Source of the DNA: Actinobacteria bacterium OV320
GTDB lineage: Bacteria > Actinomycetota > Actinomycetes > Streptomycetales > Streptomycetaceae
Direction of reading: 5' to 3'
Assembly (NCBI GenBank): GCA_001298545.1
Contig: LJCX01000034.1
Coordinates: 247,656 to 311,655, forward strand
Length of the DNA: 64,000 nt
Shown: positions 15,508-25,200 of the stretch, one piece after another
How the letters are laid out: every line of letters starts with the position of its first letter
How positions within the stretch are numbered: position 1 is the stretch's first letter
Notes under the pieces: model-generated
What the model saw: only the letters and a program-made list of their open reading frames with translations
Told to the model about the DNA's origin: nothing
Databases searched by the model: none
Position numbers and translations under genes: made by a program

Positions 15508-16476
15508 TCACGGGTGCCGCAGCCGCCACCCCGCCCACGCCGACTCCACCATCTCCCGCACACCGCGCTCCGCGCTCCAGCCGAGCTCCTGGTGGATGAG
15601 GTCGGCGGAGGCCACGACCCGGGCCGGGTCCCCCGGACGACGGGCGGACACGTCGGACCCGGCCTCCGCGCGGCCGGTGACGTCCTGGATGACGCCGATC
15701 ATCTCCGCGACCGAGACACCCTCGCCACGGCCGATGTTGAGGACCAGCCGGGCCTCGGGATCGGCGGCCAGCCGTCGGGCTGCGGCGACATGCGCGGCGG
15801 CGATGTCCTCGACGTGGATGTAGTCGCGGACGCAGGTCCCGTCGGGCGTCGGATAGTCGTCACCGAAGATGCGCGGCGCCTCACCCGCCTCGAGCCGCTC
15901 GAAGACCATCGGAACGAGGTTGTAGACGCCGTCGTCACCCAGCTCGGGCGTGGCCGCGCCCGCCACGTTGAAGTAGCGCAGCGAGGCGGTCGCCATCCCG
16001 TGCCGGGCACCGACCGCCCCGACCAGCCACTCGCCGGCGAGCTTGGTCTCGCCGTAGGGGTTGATCGGCGCGCACGGCGTCTTCTCGGTGACGAGGTCGA
16101 CGTCGGGCATGCCGTACACGGCGGCGGACGAGGAGAACAGGAACCGGCCGACTCCCGCGGCGACGGCCGCGTCCAGCAGGACCCGCATGCCCTCGACGTT
16201 CTCGCGGTAGTAGTACAGCGGCCGGTCCACGGACTCGCCCACCTGCTTCTTGCCCGCGATGTGCACGATGCCGGTGATGCCGTGCTCGCGCAGCACCCGC
16301 TCGACGACGTCGCCGTCGAGCACCGTGCCGACCTCCAGCACCACACCGTCCGGGAGCCGCTCGGCCCGGCCCGTGCTCAGGTCGTCGAGGACGACGACCG
16401 GCTCACCGGCGTCCGTCATCGCCTTCACGACATGCGAGCCGATGAAACCGGCGCCGCCCGTGATCAGCCAGGACAT
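15508..16476 (-). CDS. galE: UDP-glucose/UDP-N-acetylglucosamine 4-epimerase
   Basis: 322 residues from ATG 16476 (MSWLITGGAGFIGSHVV), just after an AGGAAGGTT-type ribosome site; an upstream in-frame ATG at 16527 lacks support. NAD-binding GGAGFIG, the serine motif FSSSAAVYG and the catalytic YGETK (Y-x3-K) mark the extended SDR epimerases. Later blocks are LRYFNVAGA, CVRDYIHVEDIA and GRGEGVSVAEMI. It should interconvert UDP-Glc/UDP-Gal or the N-acetyl forms and so supply a galacto-sugar to the polymer made by the surrounding glycosyltransferases. Confidence 0.92.
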   Translation of the reverse strand: MSWLITGGAGFIGSHVVKAMTDAGEPVVVLDDLSTGRAERLPDGVVLEVGTVLDGDVVERVLREHGITGIVHIAGKKQVGESVDRPLYYYRENVEGMRVLLDAAVAAGVGRFLFSSSAAVYGMPDVDLVTEKTPCAPINPYGETKLAGEWLVGAVGARHGMATASLRYFNVAGAATPELGDDGVYNLVPMVFERLEAGEAPRIFGDDYPTPDGTCVRDYIHVEDIAAAHVAAARRLAADPEARLVLNIGRGEGVSVAEMIGVIQDVTGRAEAGSDVSARRPGDPARVVASADLIHQELGWSAERGVREMVESAWAGWRLRHP

Positions 16477-16548
16477 GGGAAAACCTTCCTGCACCAGGGC
16501 CCCGTCCCGGACACGGGACGGGGCCATGAGGTTGTTCGCGTACGAGCG

Positions 16549-17832
16549 TCAGCCGCCGATGACGACGCGGCGGACGCCCTTCCAGGCCTCCGGGTCCGTC
16601 GTACGGCGACCGTCGACCAGGACCGTGACGTCCGGCAGGTCGGCCGGGGTCAGCGTGCGGTACTCGGCGTGGTCGGCCTGGAGGATCGCCGCGGTGACCT
16701 TCTCGCCCGCGTGCGGGGTGAGACCGTGGGCGGCGAGCTCCTCGTCCGTGTACATCGGGTCCGAGACGAACGGCACCGCGCCCCGCGCCTTGAGGGCCTC
16801 GACGGTCGGGAACACGCCGGAGAAGGCGGTCTCCTTCACGCCACCGCGGTAGGCGGCGCCCAGCACCAGCACGTTCACACCGGTCAGGTCGCCGTAGGCG
16901 GCGGCCAGCAGGTCGACGGCGTACTCGGGCATCGCGGCGTTCGCCTCACGGGCGGAGCGCACGACGGTCGCGGCCGGGTCGTTCCACAGGTACATCCGCG
17001 GGTAGATCGGGATGCAGTGACCGCCGACGGCGATGCCCGGCTGGTGGATGTGGCTGTAGGGCTGCGAGTTGCAGGCCTCGATGACCTTCTTGACGTCGAT
17101 GCCGTTGCTGTCGGCGAAGCGCGCGAACTGGTTCGCCAGGCCGATGTTGACGTCCCGGTAGGTCGTCTCGGCGAGCTTGGCCAGCTCGGAGGCCTCGGCG
17201 GTGCCCAGGTCCCACACGCCGTTCGGCTGCGGCAGGTCGGCGCGCTCGTCGAAGTCCAGGACCTGCTCGTAGAACTCCACACCACGGGCGCTCGACGCCT
17301 CGTCGACGCCACCGACCAGCTTGGGGTAGCGGCGCAGGTCGGCGAAGACCCGCCCGGTCAGCACGCGCTCCGGGGAGAACACCAGGTGGAAGTCCTCGCC
17401 CGCGGTCAGCCCCGAGCCCTCGGCCAGCATCGGCGCCCAGCGGGTGCGGGTGGTGCCGACCGGCAGCGTGGTCTCGTAGCTGACGAGCGTGCCGGGCTTG
17501 AGGCCCTGGGCGATCGCCTTCGTCGCGGAGTCCATCCAGCCGAAGTCCGGGGTGCCCTCGGCGTCCACGAACAGCGGGACGACCACGACGACGGCCTCGG
17601 ACTCGGCGACGGCGGACGCAGTGTCCGTGGTCGCGCTCAGCAGCCCGGCGTCGACGGCCTGCTTCAGCTTGACGTCGAGGTCGTGCTCGCCGGGGAACGG
17701 CTCGACGCCGGCGTTGACCAGCTCGACGACCTTCTCGTTGACGTCCGCGCCGATGACCCGGTGGCCCTTGGAGGCGAACTGCACGGCCAGCGGCAGGCCG
17801 ATCTTGCCGAGTGCTACTACACAGATGTTCAT
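16549..17832 (-). CDS. UDP-N-acetyl-hexosamine 6-dehydrogenase (WbpA/WecC type)
   Basis: 427 residues. The N-terminal NAD domain begins MNICVVALGKIGLPLAVQFA. The middle has VSYETTLPVGTTR, FHLVFSPERVLTG, and KLAETTYRDVNIGLANQFA, which carries the family's conserved Lys. The catalytic cysteine lies in GGHCIPIYPR (near residue 270). GGHCIP is typical of dehydrogenases acting on UDP-N-acetyl sugars, whereas UDP-glucose dehydrogenases usually show GGSCFPKD. It should oxidise C6 twice with NAD to give the uronate, the first step toward a diacetamido-uronic acid. It starts 9 bp after the GT2 gene stop at 17842, so the two are cotranscribed. Confidence 0.9.
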   Translation of the reverse strand: MNICVVALGKIGLPLAVQFASKGHRVIGADVNEKVVELVNAGVEPFPGEHDLDVKLKQAVDAGLLSATTDTASAVAESEAVVVVVPLFVDAEGTPDFGWMDSATKAIAQGLKPGTLVSYETTLPVGTTRTRWAPMLAEGSGLTAGEDFHLVFSPERVLTGRVFADLRRYPKLVGGVDEASSARGVEFYEQVLDFDERADLPQPNGVWDLGTAEASELAKLAETTYRDVNIGLANQFARFADSNGIDVKKVIEACNSQPYSHIHQPGIAVGGHCIPIYPRMYLWNDPAATVVRSAREANAAMPEYAVDLLAAAYGDLTGVNVLVLGAAYRGGVKETAFSGVFPTVEALKARGAVPFVSDPMYTDEELAAHGLTPHAGEKVTAAILQADHAEYRTLTPADLPDVTVLVDGRRTTDPEAWKGVRRVVIGG

Positions 17833-17841
17833 GGAGGGTCG

Positions 17842-19551
17842 CTACTTCCTTTTGGAACCGGTCGGCTTCTTGGAGCCGTTCGGCTTGGACTTCTTGGCGC
17901 CGACCGCCCGCTTCAGGCGGCCGGCCCCGGACTTCAGTTTCCGCACGAGTCTCTCGAGCCCCCGGCGGAGCACCGTGATCTTCGGCGGGTACATCTGGGC
18001 CGTGTCGATCACGACACGCCCCTTGTCGTTCACCACGGCCGACGCCCGGTAGGGGTCCCCCTCCCGGCCCCACTGGCGCGCCAGCGGCATGGGCAGGTCC
18101 TTGCCCCGTACGGGAATCTCGTACGTCGAGCCGGCCACGTCCAGGTATACCCGCACGCCCCGCTTCGCGGTGACGTACGCCAGCGGGACCCGGGCGTGCA
18201 GCACGGTGGCCGCGCCGTCCTCGGAAGGTTCGAGGGTGACCTCGCCCACCGGCGCCGGCAGCACGTGGTCCGCCTTCAGCCGGCGGGCGCCGGGCTTGTC
18301 GGCCGACTTGGGCATGGCCTTGTCGGCGAGCCGCAGCACCGCGCCGTCGACGTCGCCGAGCACCGGCACCCGTACGGACAGCGTGTACGTGAGCGCCTCG
18401 CCCTGCTGCTCCCAGGCGGAGGCCAGCAGCTCGGTGCCCTGGGCGAGACGGCCCGGCACCGACTCCCCGACCAGCTCGTAGACCCGGTCGGCCAGACCGA
18501 TGCGCGGGTCGCGGAAACCGGCGTACCGGGCGTAGGCGCGTTCGCCCTCGAGGACGAACGGCGGCGCCCCGTGCTCCTTCTCCGAGCTGATCGCCTCGGC
18601 GAGCTCGTCGATCGCGCCGGCCCGGGCCAGGGCTATGCGCACCCGGCGCTTGACGTCCATCGCGTCGCGGATGCCGTCGGTGAAGTAGACGTCGGCGAGG
18701 CGCGCGATGCCCGCGCAGATCTGCCGCTGGAGTTCGCGGTCCAGGCCCGGGAAGTCGTCCTGGACGAGCTTGGCGAGCTCCCAGGTGAAGTGCCGGCGCA
18801 GCAGAGCGTCCCGCTCGGGGCCCGCCTCGACGAGACCGGCCGTGAAGTCCATGATCTCGGCGGCGGCCCGCAGCCTCGCCAGGTGGTCGGCACGGTAGGT
18901 GATGTTGCTGGCGTCGCCGCGCTTGACCGCGTAGTAGCAGGTGTAGTCGGCCACCACCGAGATCTTCTTCGCGCGCACGCACGCCTCGATGGTGAACGGC
19001 TGGTCGCTGCCCACGGGCAGGTGCTCGGGGAAGCGCAGCTTGTACTTCTCGACCAGGTCCCGGCGGAACAGCTTGGTGTTGGCCAGCGTGAAGGGCAGCG
19101 CGGAGTGGTACAGGCTGACGTCCGGGTCGTTCTGCTTGTACAGCGCCTGGTGCACGTAACGGCCGTTGGTGCCGACCATCTTGCCGACCACGACGTCGGA
19201 GCCGTGCTGGTCGGCGCAGTCCACCATCCGCTCCAGCGCTTCCTCGCCGAGGTAGTCGTCGGAGCCGATGAAGTAGACGTAACGGCCGGTGGCCACGTCC
19301 AGCGCCCGGTTGCTGGGCGCGGCCGGGCCGCCGGAGTTCGGCTGGTGGAGCACCTTGACGGTGTCCGGGTACAGCGCCGCGAACCGGTCCAGCTCGGGGC
19401 CGCTGTCGTCGGTGGAGCCGTCGTCCACGGCGACGATCTCCAGGCGCTCACGGCCGATGCTCTGCCCGACGAGGGAGTTCAGGCACTCCGTCAGGTAGGG
19501 CATCGTGTTGTAGACGGCAACGATGACGCTGACGTCAGGCGCAGCAGACAT
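17842..19551 (-). CDS. Family 2 glycosyltransferase with a large C-terminal extension
   Basis: 569 residues from ATG 19551 (MSAAPDVSVIVAVYNTMPYL). The longer frame upstream lacks family similarity. The GT2 domain covers residues 6-230: VDDGSTDDS, NSGGPAAPSNRALDVATGRY, and the metal-binding position reads GSDD (96-99) instead of the DADD of its paralogue at 178-1404. A TCYYAV block near 205 is shared with that paralogue. Residues ~330-500 include beta-rich segments (VYLDVAGSTYEIPVRG), and the protein ends in a Lys/Arg-rich tail (RLKRAVGAKKSKPNGSKKPT) likely to touch membrane phosphates. It is cotranscribed with the dehydrogenase. Confidence 0.83.
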   Translation of the reverse strand: MSAAPDVSVIVAVYNTMPYLTECLNSLVGQSIGRERLEIVAVDDGSTDDSGPELDRFAALYPDTVKVLHQPNSGGPAAPSNRALDVATGRYVYFIGSDDYLGEEALERMVDCADQHGSDVVVGKMVGTNGRYVHQALYKQNDPDVSLYHSALPFTLANTKLFRRDLVEKYKLRFPEHLPVGSDQPFTIEACVRAKKISVVADYTCYYAVKRGDASNITYRADHLARLRAAAEIMDFTAGLVEAGPERDALLRRHFTWELAKLVQDDFPGLDRELQRQICAGIARLADVYFTDGIRDAMDVKRRVRIALARAGAIDELAEAISSEKEHGAPPFVLEGERAYARYAGFRDPRIGLADRVYELVGESVPGRLAQGTELLASAWEQQGEALTYTLSVRVPVLGDVDGAVLRLADKAMPKSADKPGARRLKADHVLPAPVGEVTLEPSEDGAATVLHARVPLAYVTAKRGVRVYLDVAGSTYEIPVRGKDLPMPLARQWGREGDPYRASAVVNDKGRVVIDTAQMYPPKITVLRRGLERLVRKLKSGAGRLKRAVGAKKSKPNGSKKPTGSKRK

Positions 19552-19661
19552 GCTCCGACTCCTGGTCTCCGACAGCCGACGGCCGGCTGGGTCCTGCGGG
19601 GAAAGTCTCACAGAACATAGGAGTCCTGCCGAGCACGCACCGTTCCCCCGATGTGTGATGC

Positions 19662-20687
19662 TCAGCTGCCATCTGCGGCCAGATCCTCCGGCAGAAGGGA
19701 CACACTGCGGTCGGTGTTCGCCGACTCGAGGACCGCGGCCGCCACCTCGACGGTACGCATCCCCTGGCGCAGGGTGCAGATGTCGGCGGGCTTGCCGAGC
19801 ACCGCGTCCCGGAACAGCTCGTGCTCGACCTGGAGCGGCTCGCGCTTCGGGATGGCGTACCGGATCATGTCGCCCTCGGACACTCCGCGGAACGCCCGCA
19901 GGGCCTCCCACTCGGTGGTCACGGCGGCGTTGGAGTGGAACGTCAGGTCGGCGGTGAGGGTGTCGGCGATGAAGCAGCCGCGGTCACCGGTGACCGAGGT
20001 GAACCGCTCCTTGAGCGGGCTCAGCCAGTTCACCAGGTGGTTGACCATGGTGCCGTCGTCGAGACGCCCCACCGCGGAGACCATGTCCTCGTGCTCACGG
20101 CCGCTCTTGGAGACGGTGTGCGCGGCGATGGACAGGTACTGGCGTCCGGTGACCCAGCCGGTGAGGTCGATGTCGTGGGTGGCGAGGTCCTTGACGACGC
20201 CGACGTCCGCGATGCGGTGCGGGAAGGGGCCCTGGCGGCGGGTGACGACCTGGTAGACGTCACCGAGCTCACCGGCCTCCAGGCGGGCGCGCAGCGACAT
20301 CAGCGCCGGGTTGCAGCGCTCGATGTGACCCACGCCGGCCACCAGGCCGCGCGACTCGAAGGCGTCGACGAGACGACGGGCGCCCTCGACGGTGTCGGCG
20401 ACCGGCTTCTCGACCAGCGCGCACACACCGGCCTCGGCGAGCGCCAGACCGACCGGCTCGTGCAGGGCGGTGGGGCAGGCCACGACGGCGTAGTCCACGC
20501 CGAGCGCGATGAGTTCCTCGACGGTGTTCAGGATCGGCGCGCCCTGGGCGGCACCGAACTTGTCGCCCATCGGGTCGACGACGCCGACGAGGTCGACGCC
20601 CTCCAGACCCGACAGGACGCGGGCGTGGTGACGCCCCATGGAACCGAGGCCGACGAGTCCCGCTCGCAGCGACTTCCCGGTACTCAC
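19662..20687 (-). CDS. Gfo/Idh/MocA-family oxidoreductase (WbpB-like)
   Basis: 341 residues. The N-terminal Rossmann domain reads RAGLVGLGSMGRHHARVLS. It is followed by the family signature ALVEKPVADTVEGARRLV with the catalytic EKP Lys, VGHIERCNPALMSL, and DVGVVKDLATHDIDLT, where the D-x3-H pair is expected at the active site. WbpB-type members oxidise C3 of UDP-N-acetylglucosaminuronate so that an aminotransferase can aminate it. The GTG start overlaps the aminotransferase stop by 4 nt, so the pair is translationally coupled, which fits the known WbpB-WbpE coupled reaction. Confidence 0.88.
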   Translation of the reverse strand: MSTGKSLRAGLVGLGSMGRHHARVLSGLEGVDLVGVVDPMGDKFGAAQGAPILNTVEELIALGVDYAVVACPTALHEPVGLALAEAGVCALVEKPVADTVEGARRLVDAFESRGLVAGVGHIERCNPALMSLRARLEAGELGDVYQVVTRRQGPFPHRIADVGVVKDLATHDIDLTGWVTGRQYLSIAAHTVSKSGREHEDMVSAVGRLDDGTMVNHLVNWLSPLKERFTSVTGDRGCFIADTLTADLTFHSNAAVTTEWEALRAFRGVSEGDMIRYAIPKREPLQVEHELFRDAVLGKPADICTLRQGMRTVEVAAAVLESANTDRSVSLLPEDLAADGS

Positions 20688-21799
20688 AGTTGCTCCCCCA
20701 GAGCATTGACGGCGGTGACGATGCGCTCCAGGTCCTGGGCGGACAGGGCCGGGTGCACGGGCAGGGACACTACCTGGGCGGCCGCGCGGTCCGTTTCGGG
20801 CAGGTCCCAGTCACGGCCCGCCTTCTGGTCCGGCTCCCAGTACGGCTTCAGCCGGTGGATGGGAGTCGGGTAGTACACGGCGTTGCCGATGCCGGCCTCG
20901 GTCAGCTTGGCCATGGCGGCGTCGCGGTCGCCCAGGACGCGCACCGTGTACTGGTGGTAGATGTGCCGGGCGCCCTCGGCGACCTTCGGCGTGATCACGT
21001 TCGGTGCGCTGATGTGCTCGGTGAGGTACGCGGCGTTGGCGATGCGCTGCTCGGTCCAGCCGTTCAGCTTGCCGCGCTGGACGCGGCCGATGGCGGCGGA
21101 CACGTCCGTCATGCGCACGTTGGCGCCGACGATCTCGTTGGCGTAGCGCTTCTCCATGCCCTGGTTGCGCAGCAGGCGCAGGGTGCGGGCGGTCTCCGCG
21201 TCACCGGTGGAGATCATGCCGCCCTCGAGGCTGTGCATGTTCTTCGTCGGGTAGAAGCTGAAGGTGCCCGCGGCGCCGAAGGCGCCGACCGGGGTGCCGT
21301 TCAGCGCGGCCGCGTGGGCCTGGCAGGCGTCCTCGATCACGGCGAGCCCGTGCTGCTCGGCGATCGCCATGATCTTGTCCATGGCGGCCGGGTGACCGTA
21401 CAGGTGCACCGGCATGATCGCGGCGGTGCGCGGCGACAGGGCGGCCTCGACGGCGGCCGGGTCGAGGCAGTACGTCTCCGGGTCGATGTCGGCGAAGACC
21501 ACGTCGGCGCCGACCAGCCGTACCGCGTTGGCGGAGGCGGCGAAGGAGAACGACGGCACGATGACCTCGTCGCCCGGGCCGAGGCCGAGAGCGAGGAGCG
21601 ACAGGTGCAGCGCGGAGGTGCCGGAGTTGACCGCGACGCAGTGACGCCCGTCGACGAGCTCCGAGAACTCCTCCTCGAAGGCGGCCACTTCGGGCCCCTG
21701 GACGACCATGCCGCTGCGCAGTACGCGCACCGCGGCCTCGATCTCCTCCTCGCCGATCACGGGCTTGGCGGCCGGTACGAACTCATGGGCGTCGGTCAT
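20684..21799 (-). CDS. DegT/DnrJ/EryC1/StrS-family sugar aminotransferase (WbpE-like)
   Basis: 371 residues from ATG 21799, chosen because GGAGGGG lies 6 bp upstream; an ATG two codons earlier sits too close to it. PLP-fold marks are VNSGTSALHLSLLALGLGPGDEVIVPSFSF (given in parts: VNSGTSALHLSLLALG, GDEVIVPSFSF), EDACQAHAA, and the Schiff-base lysine in FYPTKNMHSLEGG. The family aminates keto sugars bound to nucleotides. Coupled to the WbpB-like gene, it most likely forms UDP-2-acetamido-3-amino-glucuronate. It is the first gene of the minus-strand transcript that runs to 15508. Confidence 0.9.
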   Translation of the reverse strand: MTDAHEFVPAAKPVIGEEEIEAAVRVLRSGMVVQGPEVAAFEEEFSELVDGRHCVAVNSGTSALHLSLLALGLGPGDEVIVPSFSFAASANAVRLVGADVVFADIDPETYCLDPAAVEAALSPRTAAIMPVHLYGHPAAMDKIMAIAEQHGLAVIEDACQAHAAALNGTPVGAFGAAGTFSFYPTKNMHSLEGGMISTGDAETARTLRLLRNQGMEKRYANEIVGANVRMTDVSAAIGRVQRGKLNGWTEQRIANAAYLTEHISAPNVITPKVAEGARHIYHQYTVRVLGDRDAAMAKLTEAGIGNAVYYPTPIHRLKPYWEPDQKAGRDWDLPETDRAAAQVVSLPVHPALSAQDLERIVTAVNALGEQL

Positions 21800-22167
21800 C
21801 GACATCCCCTCCTCTACGGCGACCTCTAAGCCGCACCACGTCTTGCATGGTCGGGAAGAGACCGTGTCGATGCTCAGCACGGCCGCATCCCTGGTGTTGT
21901 CCGCCGATGCCGGTGAGCGGGGCGGACGGGTTGTACACAGGACCCCGCCCCCCTGAGGGCTCCTTGCGGGAAGTCAGCCGTGTCCGGTTGGAAGACCGGA
22001 TGTGCTCATCGGCCGGGGTCACGGTGTGCATATCTTTGGCCACCGGGACCACAGTGCACGTTACCAGCACGCGGACAGCGATTTTCCCCAGGGTTACCAC
22101 AGTGAAACTCACGGAGAGCGTGCGCTCCGTCACAAGCGAGACATAGGGTAACTCGCCGCCGAACGCA
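21800..22167. other. Upstream region of the aminotransferase operon; no gene seen
   Basis: About 370 bp that must hold the promoter for the minus-strand sugar operon. It is less GC-rich than its surroundings around 22020-22150. No confident -35/-10 pair, riboswitch or operator was recognised. The rne gene ends on the far side at 22292. Confidence 0.5.
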
Positions 22168-22201
22168 ACGCGGGCACCCGGAGGATACCGGGTGCCCGCG
22201 T
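22168..22201 (-). terminator. Terminator downstream of rne
   Basis: Perfect 14-bp stem acgcgggcacccgg / ccgggtgcccgcgt with a 6-nt loop, about 90 bp past the rne stop. Confidence 0.8.
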
Positions 22202-22291
22202 GACGCTCAGCCGGACTCAGCCGGACTCAGTCAGAATCACGAGGAGTCAGACAAAGTCAGACGGAGTCGGAAGGAACCGGAAGGACCGGAG

Positions 22292-25200
22292 TCACTCCTC
22301 CGTCGAGGCCGAGACCGTCGGCTGGCCCTGCTGGGCCGCCGCCGTGGTCTTCGACACCGCCTTCGCCGCCTTCTTCGCCGTCGTCTTCTTCGCGACGGTC
22401 TTCTTCGCGGCCGTCTTCTTCACCGCCGCCGTCTTCTTGGTGGCGGCCTTCTTCGCCGTGGCCTTCTTCGCCGTCTTGCGCGCGGCCGCCTTCTTCGCCG
22501 GAGCGGCCTCCGCCTCCTCGGCGGGCACCTCGGTCTCCGCGACGGGGGTCTCCGCGACCGAAGGCACGACCACGACGGCCGTCTCCTCGGACGCGGTCGG
22601 CGCGGTGGCCTTGCGCACGGCACGGCGCCGCGGGCGGGCCGGAGCCGCGCTCTCGACGACGGGCTCGGCGGCCTGCTCCACCTCGGCCTGCTCCACCGGA
22701 GCGGCCTCGGCGGCCGGGACCGGCGCGACCGCCGGCTCGGCGACCGTCAGCACGGCGGCCTCCGCCCCGGCGGGCGAACCGGCCGGCGCGGACACCTTGC
22801 GGGTGGCGCGACGACGGGTACGGCCCTTGGGCGCCGCCTCGTCGACGGGGGCCTCGGCGGCCGCGGCCTCGACGACCGGGTCCTCTACGGCGACCGGCTC
22901 GGCCTGCGCGGTGACGGCCTCGGCCGGCTGCACCGGACGCTCGGCCTCCGCCTCGGCGGTGACCTCCTGCGCGGTGGGCGCCTCGACGGGCTCCTCCGTG
23001 GCGCTCTCCTCGAAGCCGCCCGCCCTGCGCGACGCGCCGCCCCTCGGCGCACCCGCCGGAGCGGACGCCCGGCGGCTCGCCCGACGGCGACCCCGGCCAC
23101 GCGTGGCAGAGGCTTCCGCCTCGGCGATGCTGCTGTACAGCTCCTCGTCCGGCGCGAACTCGGGGGCCGCGAGCGCGACCGGCTCGGCCACCTCCGCGGC
23201 GACCTCGGCCTCGCTCTCCGTCTCCTGGTCGGCGCCCGCGAGCGACTCGACGACGTCGACCGTCACCGTGTCGTGCTCGTGGTCGTGACCCTGGCCGTCG
23301 CCACCGCGGCCGCGCTTCTTGCGCTTGCCGCCGCCACCGACCGCGGTCGGCTGCTCCATGTGGACGATGACCCCGCGCCCGTTGCAGTGCACACAGGTCT
23401 CGGAGAACGACTCCAGCAGTCCCTGGCCGACCCGCTTACGGGTCATCTGCACGAGCCCCAGCGAGGTCACTTCCGCGACCTGGTGCTTCGTCCGGTCGCG
23501 GCCCAGGCACTCCAGCAGGCGCCGCAGCACCAGGTCCCGGTTGGACTCCAGCACCATGTCGATGAAGTCGATCACGATGATGCCGCCGAGGTCGCGCAGC
23601 CGCAGCTGGCGCACGATCTCCTCGGCCGCCTCCAGGTTGTTCCTGGTGACCGTCTCCTCGAGGTTGCCGCCCTGCCCGGTGAACTTGCCGGTGTTGACGT
23701 CGACGACGACCATCGCCTCGGTCCGGTCGATCACCAGCGAACCGCCGCTGGGCAGCCAGACCTTGCGGTCCAGCGCCTTGGCGAGCTGCTCGTCGATCCG
23801 GTACGTGGCGAAGACGTCGACCTCGGAGGTCCACCTGTTCAGGCGGTCGGTCAGGTCGGGCGCGACGTGCGACACGTACCCGTGGATGGTCGACCAGGCC
23901 TCGTCACCGCTGACGATGACCTTGGAGAAGTCCTCGTTGAAGATGTCGCGCACGACCCGGACGGTCATGTCCGGCTCGCCGTACAGCAGCGTCGGCGCGT
24001 TGCCGCCGTTCTTCGCCTTCTTCTGGATGTCCTCCCACTGCCCCTGCAGCCGCTCGACATCACGGCGCAGCTCGTCCTCGCTCGCACCCTCGGCGGCGGT
24101 GCGCACGATGACGCCCGCGTCCTCGGGGACGATCTTCTTGAGGATCGTCTTCAGCCGGGCCCGCTCGGTGTCGGGCAGCTTGCGGCTGATGCCGGTCATG
24201 GAGCCCTCGGGCACGTACACGAGGTAGCGGCCCGGGAGCGAGACCTGGCTGGTCAGCCGGGCGCCCTTGTGCCCGATCGGGTCCTTCGTCACCTGGACGA
24301 GGACCGACTGACCCGACTTGAGGGCGGCCTCGATGCGACGCGGCCCGTTGGCCATGCCGAGCGCCTCGAAGTTGACCTCACCGGCGTACAGGACGGCGTT
24401 GCGCCCCTTGCCGATGTCGATGAAGGCGGCCTCCATCGAGGGCAGCACGTTCTGGACCTTGCCCAGGTACACGTTGCCGACGTAGGAGGTGGCCTGCTCC
24501 TTGTTGACGTAGTGCTCGACGAGCACGTTGTCTTCCAGGACGCCGATCTGGGTGCGCTCGCCGCTCTGGCGGACGACCATCACCCGCTCGACGGCCTCGC
24601 GGCGGGCCAGGAACTCGGCCTCGGTGATGATCGGCACCCGTCGGCGGCCCTGCTCACGGCCTTCCCGGCGGCGCTGCTTCTTGGCCTCGAGACGGGTCGA
24701 GCCCTTGATGGACTGCACCTCGTCGGACGGCTCGGAGGGCTTGCGCGGCTCACGGACCTTGACGACCGTGCGCTCCGGGTCCCCGTCGCTCTGCTCGGCC
24801 TCGGAAGAGGAGTCACCGGCACGACGACGGCGGCGACGACGGCGACGGCTGCCGGCGGTGGAGCCACCGGCGTCCTCCTCGGCGTCCTCCGCGTCCTCGT
24901 CCTCCTGCTCGGCGGTGTCCTCGGCGTCCTGCGCGGCCTGCTCGGCGGCGAAGTCGTCGGACTCGGCCTCGCCGGAGTCCCCCTCGCCGTCGGCGGCATC
25001 GCCACGACGGCGGCGGCGGCCACCACGACGGCGACGGCGGCGCGACCCGGTCTCCTCGGTGTCGTCGTCGCTGTCGACGACGTCCTCGGCCTCGTCGGCC
25101 TCCTCCGGCTCGGTCTCCGGCTCCTCCGCGGCGGCGGGGGCCGCGACGGGCGCGGCGGCCGCGGCGGTCTCGGCCTCGTCGCCGAAACCGGCGGCGCGGC

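Noticed and set aside
15508..16476. dTDP-glucose 4,6-dehydratase instead of a 4-epimerase
   Set aside because: Motifs (FSSSAAVYG, YGETK, LRYFNVAGA) fit GalE, and the dehydratase Asp-Glu pair is not seen.
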